DNA of 62,702 bases. Source: Saccharospirillaceae bacterium. Its GTDB lineage: Bacteria > Pseudomonadota > Gammaproteobacteria > Pseudomonadales > Natronospirillaceae. How positions within the stretch are numbered: position 1 is the stretch's first letter; every line of letters begins with the position of its first letter. The notes below the pieces were generated by a model that was not told where the DNA came from, did no database searches, and saw only the letters and a program-made list of their open reading frames with translations. Positions 53,714-62,702 of the stretch are shown piece by piece. Location of the stretch: assembly GCA_007116635.1 (NCBI GenBank), contig SKIB01000004.1:1-62702 (forward strand), in the 5' to 3' direction. A program made the position numbers and the translations under genes.

Positions 53714-56098
53714 TTATTCAGTTTGAAACAAGGGGCCGCGATAGCCTGGTATGGTTGTTAACAGGGTATCAATACCATCATTGCGCCCAGCCAATCCTTT
53801 TAAATTAAATTCAAAACGTAGGCCGTTGCCAAGGTTAGTTTTTGATTTTACCACTTCGGGCTCATCGTCATAAAGAGGTTGATGGAAGGCTATGATACGA
53901 CTGTGCCAGCAGCAGTCGTCCCACTCAATGCCGACCAGTGTTTGACGTAAGCGCCAGTCCAGCTCGGGTAGCTGGTTAAACTGACTGCTGACATAAAGAC
54001 CATAACGCCTTTGAATAGGTAATACCAGATCAATGCGGGCGGATTCTTCTTCTGTAGTGAGATTTTGCTGCCACTGTAGATTGAACAGCCCCCTGTTGCT
54101 GCCTCGCCATCGTAAGCTGTAGCTTTGATTACTAAGCTCGTGTGGTGTAGGCCATAGCTGTTCTGGCATGCTAGGTTGCCAGCGTTGTTGAGCTTGCACC
54201 TGCCAGCCAGACGCCAGCTGCAGGTTGTTAGTCAATTGCAAGTCTTGTAGCTGTGGGTACTGTTCATTGTTGGGCTCGTCTAGACTGTTTAATTTTAGTC
54301 GTTGTTGTTGAAGCAATAGGCCTTGAGACAGTTGAGTGCGTAAAGCGTAAGGGCCAGGTCGGCGCTGCCACTGACTACCCAGGCTAAGATTTAGTCTAAG
54401 GGTATCGCCAAAGCGGTCAGCACCAGAAAATCTTAATGCTTGGTTGTAGTTTTGGTCCAATGCTGAGCTGTACTGACTGTCAAACACTGGGTTGTCCAGT
54501 TGTTGCTCAATCAGTGGCACATAGTTTAAGCGAATAGCAGGCTGCAGGCTGTGCAGCCAGGACTGACCAGCAATTTGCCAGTCGCGATCGAAAATCAATT
54601 GTTGTTCCAGCGAAAGGATGGGTACTAGCCAGGCATTGTTGCTAGGGTGCACTGGGTCTAATCCTTGCTGATAGAGCTGGTATTGATTGGCAACCAAATC
54701 CAGCCTCACTCTGGATAAGCCATAGCTGGGCTGCCAGCGCCATTCATTGTTAAGCTGTAAATGATGGCGTAAGGCTGCAAGACTTTGGCCCATATCAATG
54801 TCTGGTTCAAGCCTTGCGTCCTCGGCGTAACTGAAATGGGTCAACTGACTCTGTTGCCAGGTTCTAAATTGCCCCCATTGCTGCTGCTGGCCCAGGGTTA
54901 GTCTTGGCCAGAGGCGATAACGACGATCGCTGAGTCTGGGCTCAAGCTTGACTAGGGCTTGTTGTTGCCAAATCAGGCTGGCGCTGCGGTTGTTATCAGC
55001 CCAGCCGAGACGCAAAAACTGGTTCTGATGATTTTGTACCTGACTGGCACCAGCAAAATCCAAGGCCCAGAATTCATCACTGGTAGAGGCCAGGTCCAAT
55101 TCCATGGACCACGGCCGAACACTCTGTCTGACCTGAGTTCGTGCATACCAGCGAGCGTAGCTTTGATCGTCGAGCGTTCTTGGATTAATGGCTCTTGCAA
55201 GCCAATCCAGGTCTAGTTGGGCACGGCCATATCGGTTGAGATAGCGAGCTTCGCCACCAAGCAGGTGACCAGCTTGGGCGTAGTAGCCATAGCCCAGAGT
55301 GGCGTCGTAATTGGCTGCTAAATTAAGATACAGCTCTTGGTTAAAACGTGTAATGCCTGTGCTGTCTAGACTGAAGCTAGGGGTCAGCAGGCCGCTTTTA
55401 CGCCTATCGTCTAGGGGTACGCTTAAATAAGGCGTCCAGAACACAGGCACACCCTGAATATAGAGCGTGGCTGAGCTAAAATTGGCCGTGCCCTGTTCGG
55501 GATCGACCTTTAGCTCTCGAGCTTGGACATGCCAGCTTCTTTGTTCTGGCAAGCAGCGGCTGAAGCTCAGCCCCTTTAGGTTGAGTTGCCCTGAGGGCAA
55601 AAGCTCGGCTTGCTGTGCAAAACCACTAAACTGGCTGTCAAAATGAACAAATTCAGTCTGCTGGGTCTGGGTTTGCTGTTGCTGATGGGTGAACTGTCCA
55701 GTATTTAAATAATATTCAGCAGTGTAGAGTTGGCTGGTTTCTTCACTGGACCAACGTTCGGTTTCTAAATCGAGATTCACCGACTCGCCGGTTAAGCGGT
55801 AATTAGGCCATTCCAATAATACCTGACCGCTGGCCGTTGCATTGCGATCAAGAAGAAAGTCAAGAGTTTCTGCTTCAAGGCGTAGCTGCCCTTGTCTAAG
55901 TTGGTTGTCGGAGAAGCTATTAACCCAGACGCCCTGACAGCTAGGGGAAACACCTAAACGTACGCTTTGAGGTAAATGTTCTAAGGGCACCAAGTCCGCT
56001 GCTTTGAGTTGGGCGCCAAAAGCAGCAGTGGTGCAAATAATTAAACTAGAAAATCCTAGAGTGCGCATGGGTCTGGTATGAAATGTATATGGGCGCAC
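53714..56098 (-). CDS. lptD: LPS-assembly outer-membrane protein LptD
   Basis: LptD is the 26-strand barrel that inserts LPS into the outer leaflet together with LptE. The 794-residue precursor has a signal peptide, an OstA-like N-terminal domain (about 60-200) and a long beta-strand-rich body. The C-terminal CC pair (IEWDDCCWHSR) and an N-terminal Cys near 54 fit the conserved disulfides. GTG at 56098 with AAGGA upstream is the likely start; ATG at 56068 is an alternative. It lies 26 bases from proB, an unusual fusion of the rplU and lptD gene runs. Confidence 0.94.
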   Translation of the reverse strand: MRPYTFHTRPMRTLGFSSLIICTTAAFGAQLKAADLVPLEHLPQSVRLGVSPSCQGVWVNSFSDNQLRQGQLRLEAETLDFLLDRNATASGQVLLEWPNYRLTGESVNLDLETERWSSEETSQLYTAEYYLNTGQFTHQQQQTQTQQTEFVHFDSQFSGFAQQAELLPSGQLNLKGLSFSRCLPEQRSWHVQARELKVDPEQGTANFSSATLYIQGVPVFWTPYLSVPLDDRRKSGLLTPSFSLDSTGITRFNQELYLNLAANYDATLGYGYYAQAGHLLGGEARYLNRYGRAQLDLDWLARAINPRTLDDQSYARWYARTQVRQSVRPWSMELDLASTSDEFWALDFAGASQVQNHQNQFLRLGWADNNRSASLIWQQQALVKLEPRLSDRRYRLWPRLTLGQQQQWGQFRTWQQSQLTHFSYAEDARLEPDIDMGQSLAALRHHLQLNNEWRWQPSYGLSRVRLDLVANQYQLYQQGLDPVHPSNNAWLVPILSLEQQLIFDRDWQIAGQSWLHSLQPAIRLNYVPLIEQQLDNPVFDSQYSSALDQNYNQALRFSGADRFGDTLRLNLSLGSQWQRRPGPYALRTQLSQGLLLQQQRLKLNSLDEPNNEQYPQLQDLQLTNNLQLASGWQVQAQQRWQPSMPEQLWPTPHELSNQSYSLRWRGSNRGLFNLQWQQNLTTEEESARIDLVLPIQRRYGLYVSSQFNQLPELDWRLRQTLVGIEWDDCCWHSRIIAFHQPLYDDEPEVVKSKTNLGNGLRFEFNLKGLAGRNDGIDTLLTTIPGYRGPLFQTE

Positions 56099-56124
56099 TT
56101 TAACATCCTTTAATCGAGTTTGGG

Positions 56125-57225
56125 TTACAGAATCACTAGGTTATCACGGTGCATTAGCTCACTATCCAATACATAGCCAAGGATTTGCTGAAACTTTTCT
56201 GTCGAGATGCCGGCAATTTTATGGCATTCCAGCGAGCTGTAATTGCTTAAACCAATGGCGATTAGTTTGCCCTCCGGGTCCATCAGGCTGACGGCTTCGC
56301 CACGCTCAAAAGTACCCTGAACCTGCTTAACGCCTACCGCAAGCAAGCTTTTGCCCTGATCTTTGATGGCGCTTACGGCACCGGCATCAATGCAGAGTTG
56401 ACCCTTGGTGCGCAAATGCCCAGCCAGCCATTGCTTGCGAGCGGCAACCGGGGCAGTGTCCGGCTCAAGCCAGGTTCCCAGATGCTCTTGCGCGGCTAGG
56501 CGAGTTAACACCTGCTCGATGCGACCACCGACAATGCAGGTGGCGGCACCACTGCGTGCCGCTAAGAGGGCGGCGCGAATTTTGGTGATCATGCCGCCAC
56601 GCCCGAGTTCACCACCATCACCTGCCACCTGTAGCAACATGGGGTCGGTTGCCTTGGTGCGATGAATCAGCTTGGCATTTGGGTTACCGCGCGGGTCGGC
56701 ATCGAAGACGCCATCCTGATCGGTAAGGATGATCAGGGCATCGGCTTCAACTAGATTGGCCACCAAGGCTCCCAGAGTGTCGTTATCACCAAAACGAATT
56801 TCGTCGGTCACCACAGTGTCGTTTTCGTTGATGATGGGCACAATGCTGTGCTCAATTAGAGCGCGCAGCGTGGCCCTTGCATTGAGGTAACGAGTGCGGT
56901 TGGACAGATCGTCATGGGTGAGCAGAATTTGCGCGCTGTGCAGCTGGTGTTGGTTGAAAAACTGTTGGTATTGTTGCACTAGGCTGGCCTGGCCTACCGC
57001 TGCTGCGGCTTGCAGCAGTGGCATTTCCGTAGGGCGTTTGCTCCAGCCCAGTGCTTTAATACCGGCCGCCACGGCACCGCTGGACACCAGAATGATCTCG
57101 ATGCCGCTCTGTTGCAATTTGGCCATCTGTGCCACCCAGTCTTGGATGCGCGGGAGATCCACACCCTGACCATCATTGGTTAACAGGGCGCTACCAATCT
57201 TAATTACCCAGCGTTGTTGTGCCAT
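56125..57225 (-). CDS. proB: Glutamate 5-kinase
   Basis: ProB phosphorylates glutamate as the first step of proline synthesis. The 366-residue protein has the kinase domain with [38 protein letters not shown] and the [10 protein letters not shown] segment. A C-terminal PUA domain (about 275-366) is also present. The proB position after obgE is the conserved gammaproteobacterial order. Confidence 0.97.
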   Translation of the reverse strand: MAQQRWVIKIGSALLTNDGQGVDLPRIQDWVAQMAKLQQSGIEIILVSSGAVAAGIKALGWSKRPTEMPLLQAAAAVGQASLVQQYQQFFNQHQLHSAQILLTHDDLSNRTRYLNARATLRALIEHSIVPIINENDTVVTDEIRFGDNDTLGALVANLVEADALIILTDQDGVFDADPRGNPNAKLIHRTKATDPMLLQVAGDGGELGRGGMITKIRAALLAARSGAATCIVGGRIEQVLTRLAAQEHLGTWLEPDTAPVAARKQWLAGHLRTKGQLCIDAGAVSAIKDQGKSLLAVGVKQVQGTFERGEAVSLMDPEGKLIAIGLSNYSSLECHKIAGISTEKFQQILGYVLDSELMHRDNLVIL

Positions 57226-57228
57226 AGC

Positions 57229-58434
<1,206 letters not shown>

Positions 58435-58543
58435 TCACCTCGACTAAGCCACTGCCTAAAGGCTGTCGTAACAGGGTTTAGGCAGTCGCTTAATGATAAT
58501 CTAAATGGCCATGCACGGAATCTAAAAGTGCTGAGGCATTATA

Positions 58544-58578
58544 TAAAAAAAGCCTTGGCGCGAGGCACCAAGGCTTAT
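58544..58578 (-). terminator. Terminator between rpmA and obgE
   Basis: AAGCCTTGG (58550-58558) and CCAAGGCTT (58568-58576) pair. On the minus strand the stem is followed by seven T. It lies about 20 bases after the rpmA stop, so obgE probably depends on read-through or its own promoter in the 160-base gap. Confidence 0.8.
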
Positions 58579-58596
58579 CAACCAACCTGAAGGCGA

Positions 58597-58851
58597 TTAA
58601 GCGGCTTCGATGGTTACGTATTTGCGGTTGTCGCCTTTGGTCAAGAACTTAACTTTGCCGTCTTTCAGAGCGAACAAAGTGTGGTCACGACCGATGCCAA
58701 CATTGGTACCTGCTTTGAACTTGGTGCCGCGCTGACGAACAAGAATGTTACCAGCTAGCACGGATTCACCGCCAAAGCGCTTTACGCCTAAGCGTTTACT
58801 TTCGGAATCACGGCCGTTCTTAGAACTACCTACGCCTTTTTTGTGTGCCAT
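58597..58851 (-). CDS. rpmA: 50S ribosomal protein L27
   Basis: L27 sits at the peptidyl-transferase centre. The 84-residue protein begins [20 protein letters not shown] and contains [19 protein letters not shown], both typical. It follows rplU by 17 bases. No N-terminal extension of the Firmicutes type is present. Confidence 0.98.
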   Translation of the reverse strand: MAHKKGVGSSKNGRDSESKRLGVKRFGGESVLAGNILVRQRGTKFKAGTNVGIGRDHTLFALKDGKVKFLTKGDNRKYVTIEAA

Positions 58852-58868
58852 GGAATTAACTCCTCAAC

Positions 58869-59180
58869 TTAGGCAGAGATGCCAGTAATTTTAACTTCAG
58901 TGAACCATTGACGGTGGCCAGCACGCTTCATGTGGTGCTTACGGCGACGGAATTTGATAATGGTTACTTTCTTGTGACGACCTTGAGCAACAACTTCAGC
59001 TGTTACTTTGGCGCCAGCAACCGTAGGTTGACCGATTTGAACCTGCTCGCCATCAGCGATCAACAGTACGGAATCGAATTCAATGGTTGCGCCGGTTTCG
59101 GCTTCAATTTTTTCCAACTTAATGGTCTGGTCTTTAGCAACGCGGTATTGCTTGCCACCAGTTTTAATCACAGCGTACAT
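58869..59180 (-). CDS. rplU: 50S ribosomal protein L21
   Basis: The 103-residue protein begins [14 protein letters not shown] and ends with the [20 protein letters not shown] region of L21. ATG at 59180 has AGGTGA six bases before it; an upstream GTG inside that site is not used as the start here. It opens the rplU-rpmA-obgE-proB run and is divergent from ispB. Confidence 0.98.
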   Translation of the reverse strand: MYAVIKTGGKQYRVAKDQTIKLEKIEAETGATIEFDSVLLIADGEQVQIGQPTVAGAKVTAEVVAQGRHKKVTIIKFRRRKHHMKRAGHRQWFTEVKITGISA

Positions 59181-59281
59181 AGTGTTCACCTATTACTTTT
59201 AATAAAAACCTGTTGCTTCATTCCTGCTTCAAGAGGCATGGCCACGCTGCGGACACCCTTTGGCAGAGAACAGGGGCGCGT

Positions 59282-59311
59282 ATTCTAACCCTTGTTGCCC
59301 TTGGCTCGCAA
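59282..59311 (-). promoter_or_regulatory. Likely promoter of rplU-rpmA
   Basis: On the minus strand TTGCGA (59306-59311) and TAGAAT (59282-59287) are 18 bases apart, giving a leader of about 95 bases before rplU. A second, perfect TATAAT lies further up at 59446-59451 but has no good -35. The rest of the 325-base gap 59181-59505 shows no gene; the ispB promoter was not resolved. Confidence 0.5.
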
Positions 59312-59505
59312 GTGAATCCAGAGCTTGGGGTGAAAAAGTTTGCCGCCAGAGCCGACTTTTTGCTCTGAGCTTGTCCTGTTCATTGTTTGGGCTGCAATCA
59401 GCCATGGCGCTGGTGAGTAGGGGCGTTTTTTAATTGCAGGGTTTGATTATACAGCGTGGGCAAGTTTGGTTATCATAGCCGCCATGTTTTTTCGCGGACA
59501 AACTA

Positions 59506-60486
59506 ATGCAAGCACAACAGGCGCAAGCTCTGATCATGTCAGCGGTCTCGGCTGATCTTGAGGCTCTGGATAACGAAATTCGCCAGCAGTTGGGAACTCA
59601 GATTCCCTTGGTAGAGCAGGTAGCACAATACATCATAGCCAGTGGTGGTAAGCGTATGCGGCCGATCATGGCGCTGCTGGCGGCTCAGGCTTTGGGTCAG
59701 CAAGGCTTGCCATTTCAGCGTTTGGCGGTGGTGGTGGAGTTCATACATACCGCGACCCTGCTGCATGACGATGTGGTTGATCAGTCAGCGCAGCGTCGTG
59801 GACGGCAGACCGCTAACCTGCGCTGGGGTAATGCGCCAGCTATCCTAGTGGGCGACTTCCTTTATTCTCGTGCATTCCAGATCATGGTTGGTCTTTGCAG
59901 TATGCCGGTTATGGATGTTTTTGCTCAGGCCACCAACCGCATTGCCGAGGGCGAGGTTTGGCAGCTGATGTACGTTGGCGATCTGGACTTAAGCCAAGAA
60001 ACCTACCTCGAGATCGTGCAGGCCAAAACTGCTGAGTTGTTCAGTGCCGCCATTCAGGGTGCCGCCGCACTGGCCGGCGAATCCGCTGAGCAGCTTGGTC
60101 GCTGGCGTGACTATGGCATCGCCATGGGTATAGCCTTTCAAATCATGGACGATGTACTGGATTACCAAGGCGAGGCCGCGAATCTGGGTAAGAATGTCGG
60201 TGATGACCTAGCCGAGGGTAAGATGACCCTGCCCATGATTTTACTGCGCCAATTGGGCTCTGAATCCGAGCAGCAGTTGCTGGCTCAGGCCATCACCGAG
60301 CGCGACATCAGTAAAATGCCCGAGCTGATCGCAGCCGTTCAGCGCAGCGGTGCGCTGGCGCAAACCAAATCCTTGGCCATGGACTATGTGGCCAGGGCCA
60401 AGGCTGCCATTGCTGAGGTGCCGCAAAGTGCTGCCAAACAGGCCTTATTGGCCTTGGCTGACTTGGCTGTGTTGAGGGAGTCATGA
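59506..60486 (+). CDS. ispB: Octaprenyl (polyprenyl) diphosphate synthase
   Basis: IspB makes the long isoprenoid tail for ubiquinone and menaquinone, so it supplies the substrate of MenA in this window. The 326-residue protein has GGKRMRPIMALLAAQ, the first Asp-rich motif LLHDDVVDQSAQRRG and the second, FQIMDDVLDYQGEAANLGKN. Small residues before the first motif allow a long product; exact chain length cannot be read. It is divergent from rplU, as in Pseudomonas and E. coli. Confidence 0.96.
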   Translation: MQAQQAQALIMSAVSADLEALDNEIRQQLGTQIPLVEQVAQYIIASGGKRMRPIMALLAAQALGQQGLPFQRLAVVVEFIHTATLLHDDVVDQSAQRRGRQTANLRWGNAPAILVGDFLYSRAFQIMVGLCSMPVMDVFAQATNRIAEGEVWQLMYVGDLDLSQETYLEIVQAKTAELFSAAIQGAAALAGESAEQLGRWRDYGIAMGIAFQIMDDVLDYQGEAANLGKNVGDDLAEGKMTLPMILLRQLGSESEQQLLAQAITERDISKMPELIAAVQRSGALAQTKSLAMDYVARAKAAIAEVPQSAAKQALLALADLAVLRES

Positions 60487-61205
60487 TGTCGGGTTTGCGT
60501 TCTTGGGTTCAGCGCCAACGTGAGCAATATCGAGCTTGGCGCGCCACCTGGCCCAATACCCCTAATGATTGGCGTAAGCAGCTCTGTGCCTACTATGAGC
60601 TCTATTGGCAAGATCATGGCTGGATGCGGCCTTTTTATAATCGGCCTCATGAGATTGCTCCTGGAGTGTTCAGGGGAAATCAACCTTCGCCTCGGCAGAT
60701 TGCCAAGTTGGCCAAACAAGGGTTCAAGACAATTGTCAATTTAAGAGGTCCATCAGAGTGCGGCTTTTATTATTTAGAAAAAAAGGCCTGTGATCGCTAC
60801 GGCATCTTGCTGAAAGATGCAAAATTGTATTCCAGGCAAATGCCGCCTTTTTCGGATTTGCAGCACCTATTCTTAATCTATGAAGATATCGAGTTGCCTG
60901 CTTTTTTTCATTGTAAGTCAGGGGCCGATAGGGCCGGTTTGGCCTCGGCACTTTATTTAATGGTTCAGAAGAGTTCGTCGGTCGGGGAAGCTAAAAGGCA
61001 GTTGTCACTAAAATTTCTGCACTTCAAAGCATCAAAGACAGGCAGGCTTGATTATTTTTTGGAGTGCTACCAGCAGCAGGAGCAAAAAGGAATACTATTT
61101 AAAGATTGGCTTGCAAATAGTTATGAGCCAAAAGAGCTGCAAAAGAAATTTCAACATAAAGGGTTGATCTCTTGGTTCGTTGATGTGGTACTGCGTCGTG
61201 AATAA
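60483..61205 (+). CDS. Tyrosine/dual-specificity phosphatase-like protein beside msbA
   Basis: The 240-residue cytoplasmic protein has a PTP loop HCKSGADRAG with Cys144 and Arg150 (CX5R). Upstream, GVFRGNQPSPRQIAKL and TIVNLRG are typical of the bacterial DSP-PTPase fold. It overlaps the ispB stop (ATGA) and the likely msbA start by eight bases, so the three genes look co-translated. Similar phosphatases occur beside LPS genes in other marine gammaproteobacteria. A role in LPS or lipid dephosphorylation is inferred from context only. Confidence 0.8.
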   Translation: MMSGLRSWVQRQREQYRAWRATWPNTPNDWRKQLCAYYELYWQDHGWMRPFYNRPHEIAPGVFRGNQPSPRQIAKLAKQGFKTIVNLRGPSECGFYYLEKKACDRYGILLKDAKLYSRQMPPFSDLQHLFLIYEDIELPAFFHCKSGADRAGLASALYLMVQKSSSVGEAKRQLSLKFLHFKASKTGRLDYFLECYQQQEQKGILFKDWLANSYEPKELQKKFQHKGLISWFVDVVLRRE

Positions 61206-62702
61206 TTCGCCTGCGCCCAGTATCCAGCGTTTTGTTGTTCAGTATGTAAAGCCACACTGGCCCTGGCTGTTGCTGGCCGTTTTTTTTATGGTCATCGAAG
61301 GTGGCAGCATTGCATTGGTGGTGTATTTGTTGCAGCCACTGTTTGATGAGGTGTTTTTGGCACCTGAATCAGGGCTCCTCTATTGGTTGGCCACAGCCTT
61401 GGTTGGCATCATGCTGCTCAGGGCGGGGGCGGGCTACATTCAACGAGTCATGGTCATGCGCATTGGCCTGACCATCGTTGGCCAAATTCAACAGGATGCC
61501 GTGCGGCATTTATTGCGCTTGGACTTGCACTATTTTTCAGTCAATAGCCCAGGTCATCTGATCGAGCGTGTCCGGGGTGATGCCCAGGCCCTACAATCCA
61601 TGGCCAGTAATTTGCTGATTAGTCTTGGGCGCGACAGTGTGAGCTTTGTGGCCCTGGTGCTGGTTGCCATGATCATGGATTGGCGCTGGACGCTCCTGGC
61701 TTTTCTTGGTGTCCCCTTGATTATGCTGCCGCTGGTTGCCATGCAGCGATTGATTCTTAAGAAAAGTCGTCAGGCCCGGCAACAGTCTGCCAAATTGACG
61801 GCGGCACTGGATGAAATTTTTCACGGCATCAAGTCCATTAAGCTGTTCTCCCTGGCAGGCAAAGAGCAGGACGAGTTTAGCGGTAAAATGACTGAGTTCA
61901 TTGCCAGCCAAACCAAGGCAGAGCAGGGTAAGGCGGCCATGCCAGCCATGATTGATCTGGTGGCGGGCCTAGGGTTGGCCATGGTCATCATTGTGGGTGG
62001 TCTGCAGATCCAAGGCGGCGATAAATCTTTAGGCCAATTCATGAGTTTTTTTGCCGCTATGTTGGCCATTTTTGATCCGCTGCGCAGGTTGAGTAATTTG
62101 GGTGGTGCGGTTGCTATGGCTAAGGCCAGTATTGAGCGCCTGTATCAGATTTTTGACCAGCCCATTGCTAGGGTTAACACTGGCACTAAGCGTCTTGATC
62201 CGAAAGCCGCAGACCTTGTGTTACAGCAGTTGGATTTTGCCTATGATGAGCAGTTGGTTCTGCAGCAGTTGAGCCTCACAGCCAAAGCTGGTCAGGTGAC
62301 GGCCTTGGTGGGCGCTTCTGGCTCTGGAAAATCCACCGTTTTCAATCTGTTAACCAATCTGTATGCCCCACAGTCGGGCCGAGTGTTAATTGGCGGCATC
62401 GATCTTGCGGAGCTGGATGCCAGTTGGTGGCTGGATCAGATGGCGGTGGTGAGTCAGGAATCGGCCTTGTTTGACCTGAGCATAGCCGAGAACATTGCAT
62501 TGGGTCGTGCTGACGTCAGTCCTGAGCAATTGCAGCAAGCGGCGCAAACGGCACTGGTGACGGATTTTGCGCAGCTATTACCCCAAGGCATGCAAACCGC
62601 GGTTGGCCCTCGAGGCTCAAACCTGTCAGGCGGGCAACGCCAGCGAGTGGTCATTGCTCGGGCCTTGCTGCGCGATGCCCCCATTTTACTGATGGATGAG
62701 GC
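61198..62702 (+). CDS. msbA: Lipid A export ABC transporter MsbA, truncated by window end
   Basis: MsbA flips lipid A-core across the inner membrane. About 501 residues are visible: an exporter-type membrane domain with six helices (for example WPWLLLAVFFMVIEGGSI and LAFLGVPLIMLPLVAM), then the ATPase with Walker A ALVGASGSGKST, Q-loop VVSQESALFD and signature NLSGGQRQRV. The Walker B ILLMDE lies at the very edge. The start is GTG 61198 (best alignment) or ATG 61183 in the same frame. About 80 residues are missing beyond the window. Confidence 0.93.
   Translation, partial: MNNSPAPSIQRFVVQYVKPHWPWLLLAVFFMVIEGGSIALVVYLLQPLFDEVFLAPESGLLYWLATALVGIMLLRAGAGYIQRVMVMRIGLTIVGQIQQDAVRHLLRLDLHYFSVNSPGHLIERVRGDAQALQSMASNLLISLGRDSVSFVALVLVAMIMDWRWTLLAFLGVPLIMLPLVAMQRLILKKSRQARQQSAKLTAALDEIFHGIKSIKLFSLAGKEQDEFSGKMTEFIASQTKAEQGKAAMPAMIDLVAGLGLAMVIIVGGLQIQGGDKSLGQFMSFFAAMLAIFDPLRRLSNLGGAVAMAKASIERLYQIFDQPIARVNTGTKRLDPKAADLVLQQLDFAYDEQLVLQQLSLTAKAGQVTALVGASGSGKSTVFNLLTNLYAPQSGRVLIGGIDLAELDASWWLDQMAVVSQESALFDLSIAENIALGRADVSPEQLQQAAQTALVTDFAQLLPQGMQTAVGPRGSNLSGGQRQRVVIARALLRDAPILLMDE

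Noticed and set aside
59446-59451. Perfect TATAAT on the minus strand as the main rplU promoter
   Set aside because: No acceptable -35 at 16-18 bases, and the leader would be about 260 bases. The TTGCGA/TAGAAT pair closer to rplU is better placed, though a second start cannot be excluded.

Overview
The window is 62.7 kb of gammaproteobacterial chromosome at roughly 50 percent G+C, almost entirely housekeeping genes. Several local gene orders match the Pseudomonas pattern (rph-crc-pyrE; argH with algZ-algR next to an adenylate-cyclase-family gene; TPR protein-lolB-ispE-prs-rplY-pth-ychF divergent from hemA-prfA-prmC-moeB-like; ispB divergent from rplU-rpmA-obgE-proB). A Crc homologue, menaquinone synthesis (menA), an FNR/Anr-type box before hemN and two bacterial sodium channels suggest a marine or saline, facultatively anaerobic relative of the Oceanospirillales/Pseudomonadales. 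That placement is inference. I saw no phage, transposase, CRISPR array, rRNA or tRNA.

Layout. 1-1.8 kb: a HipA toxin remnant and a MerR-methyltransferase fusion. 2-7.6 kb: yicC/rph, crc, pyrE, a TauE-like permease, a DUF4124-like secreted protein and tpx. 7.6-14.3 kb: menA-aldo/keto reductase-tetR operon, hemN, a MAPEG protein, a ThiE with an unusual N-terminus and a periplasmic binding protein. 14.3-19.8 kb: argH translationally coupled to a class I adenylate cyclase relative that has lost its catalytic aspartates, then divergent algZ-algR. 20-27.3 kb: thrB, two tandem voltage-gated sodium channels, ppx, dtd and an MscK-type channel. 27.5-38.3 kb: ychF-pth-rplY-prs-ispE-lolB-TPR on the minus strand and hemA-prfA-prmC-moeB-like on the plus strand. 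38.3-40.3 kb: the least conserved stretch, with an unknown membrane protein, an orphan short flagellin and a frameshifted outer-membrane-protein remnant. 40.4-50 kb: gatCAB, then mreBCD-maf-rng-nitrilase-HDOD. 50-59.2 kb: a long minus-strand run, rplU-rpmA-obgE-proB-lptD-surA-pdxA-rsmA-apaH, without apaG. 59.5-62.7 kb: ispB, a tyrosine-phosphatase-like gene and msbA, which runs off the window end.

Functional themes are envelope building (lptD, surA, lolB, msbA, mreBCD), translation (prfA, prmC, gatCAB, pth, dtd, rplY, rplU, rpmA, rsmA), tetrapyrrole and quinone synthesis (hemA, hemN, menA, ispB) and ion flux (two NaV channels, MscK).

The observations I consider most worth checking are: the catalytically dead adenylate cyclase paralogue in the argH operon; the tandem sodium channels whose pores are nearly identical while the S1-S3 regions differ, suggesting heteromers; an mreC that appears to start at AUC; a three-site DnaA-box cluster upstream of mscK; and a candidate small RNA beside hemN.
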